NCBI GenBank assembly: GCA_030615655.1
Contig: JAUWYU010000089.1
Location: 1-6,323 of the forward strand
DNA length: 6,323 bases
Direction of reading: 5' to 3'
DNA from: Dehalococcoidia bacterium
Lineage (GTDB): Bacteria > Chloroflexota > Dehalococcoidia > Dehalococcoidales > RBG-16-60-22
The notes beneath the pieces are model-generated. The model was not told the origin of the DNA, did no database searches, and saw only the letters and a program-made list of their open reading frames with translations. A program made the position numbers and the translations under genes. This document shows, piece after piece, positions 6,137-6,323 of this stretch (position 1 is the stretch's first letter; every line of letters starts with the position of its first letter).

Positions 6137-6323
6137 TTATTCCCCGTAACCCCTTTCGCCGAATATCCTGCTGCCTATTCTTACTATGTTGGCGCCCTCT
6201 TCCAGGGCGATTTTGTAGGAATTTGTCATCCCCATTGAGAGATATTTCATCTCGACGTGCGGCAGGTTGAGTCCTTTGATTCTGTCAAATACTCTCCTCG
6301 TCTCGACGAAGTAAGGCCTGGAG
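6137..6323 (-). CDS. yggS: YggS/PLPBP-family pyridoxal 5'-phosphate protein, C-terminal 61 residues
   Basis: Only the C-terminal 61 residues are in the window; the start lies beyond 6323. The segment YLSMGMTNSYKIALEEGAN, followed by IVRIGSRIFGERGYGE, matches the end of the YggS/YlmE/PLPBP family. In that family SMGMS and the VRIGxxIFGxR strand line the PLP phosphate pocket. Family members are single-domain TIM-barrel proteins that bind PLP, help keep vitamin B6 and amino-acid pools balanced, and lack racemase activity. Here the usual serine after SMGM is threonine, and N-S replaces the common D-D or D-x, a mild variation. The gene ends with TAA 19 bp from the stop of the convergent surface protein gene and is followed by a probable terminator. 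The lysine that binds PLP would be outside the window. Confidence 0.88.
   Translation of the reverse strand, partial: SRPYFVETRRVFDRIKGLNLPHVEMKYLSMGMTNSYKIALEEGANIVRIGSRIFGERGYGE

Overview
The window is dense bacterial DNA with mixed-strand coding. It probably comes from an anaerobic bacterium, most plausibly a Chloroflexota/Dehalococcoidia-like lineage. That guess rests on two things: a split NuoE/NuoF/HoxU-type electron-input module of the kind found in anaerobes, and a secreted protein built from Ig-like and fibronectin-III-like modules with a 'VGG..NK..LAPW' C-terminal membrane anchor. I recall that style from Chloroflexota proteins. The taxonomic call is inference, not proof.

Layout: (1) 1-788, minus strand: 5' part of a class I SAM-dependent methyltransferase gene whose 3' end lies outside the window. 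(2) 789-884: AT-rich spacer. (3) 885-3989, minus strand: a tight three-gene operon, read from 3989 downward. It encodes a NuoE-like [2Fe-2S] subunit, a long NuoF-like flavin/NADH subunit, and a HoxU/NuoG-N-terminal-like ferredoxin subunit. The genes overlap by 14 and 4 nt. (4) 3990-4173: divergent intergenic region. It carries a good sigma-70-type promoter for the redox operon, and a 29-bp imperfect inverted repeat whose loop falls on the -35 box. (5) 4174-6117, plus strand: a 647-aa exported, C-terminally anchored modular surface protein. (6) 6137-6323, minus strand: the C-terminal end of a YggS/PLPBP-family pyridoxal-phosphate protein, convergent with the surface protein. Its probable intrinsic terminator lies on the last codons of that gene.

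How the genes work together: the three redox subunits form a complete NAD(P)H:acceptor diaphorase module with one FMN site and a chain of Fe-S clusters. Such modules serve NAD-linked [NiFe] or [FeFe] hydrogenases, formate dehydrogenases and electron-bifurcating complexes. No catalytic subunit is encoded next to it: upstream is the divergent surface protein and downstream is a methyltransferase. The physiological partner is therefore unknown from this window. The surface protein, methyltransferase and YggS-like gene show no evident functional link to the diaphorase.

I did not find RNA genes, CRISPR arrays, insertion sequences or other mobile elements. The most unusual items are the orphan diaphorase, its promoter-centred inverted repeat, the non-standard cysteine spacing in NuoF, and the surface protein with an unrecognised N-terminal domain.
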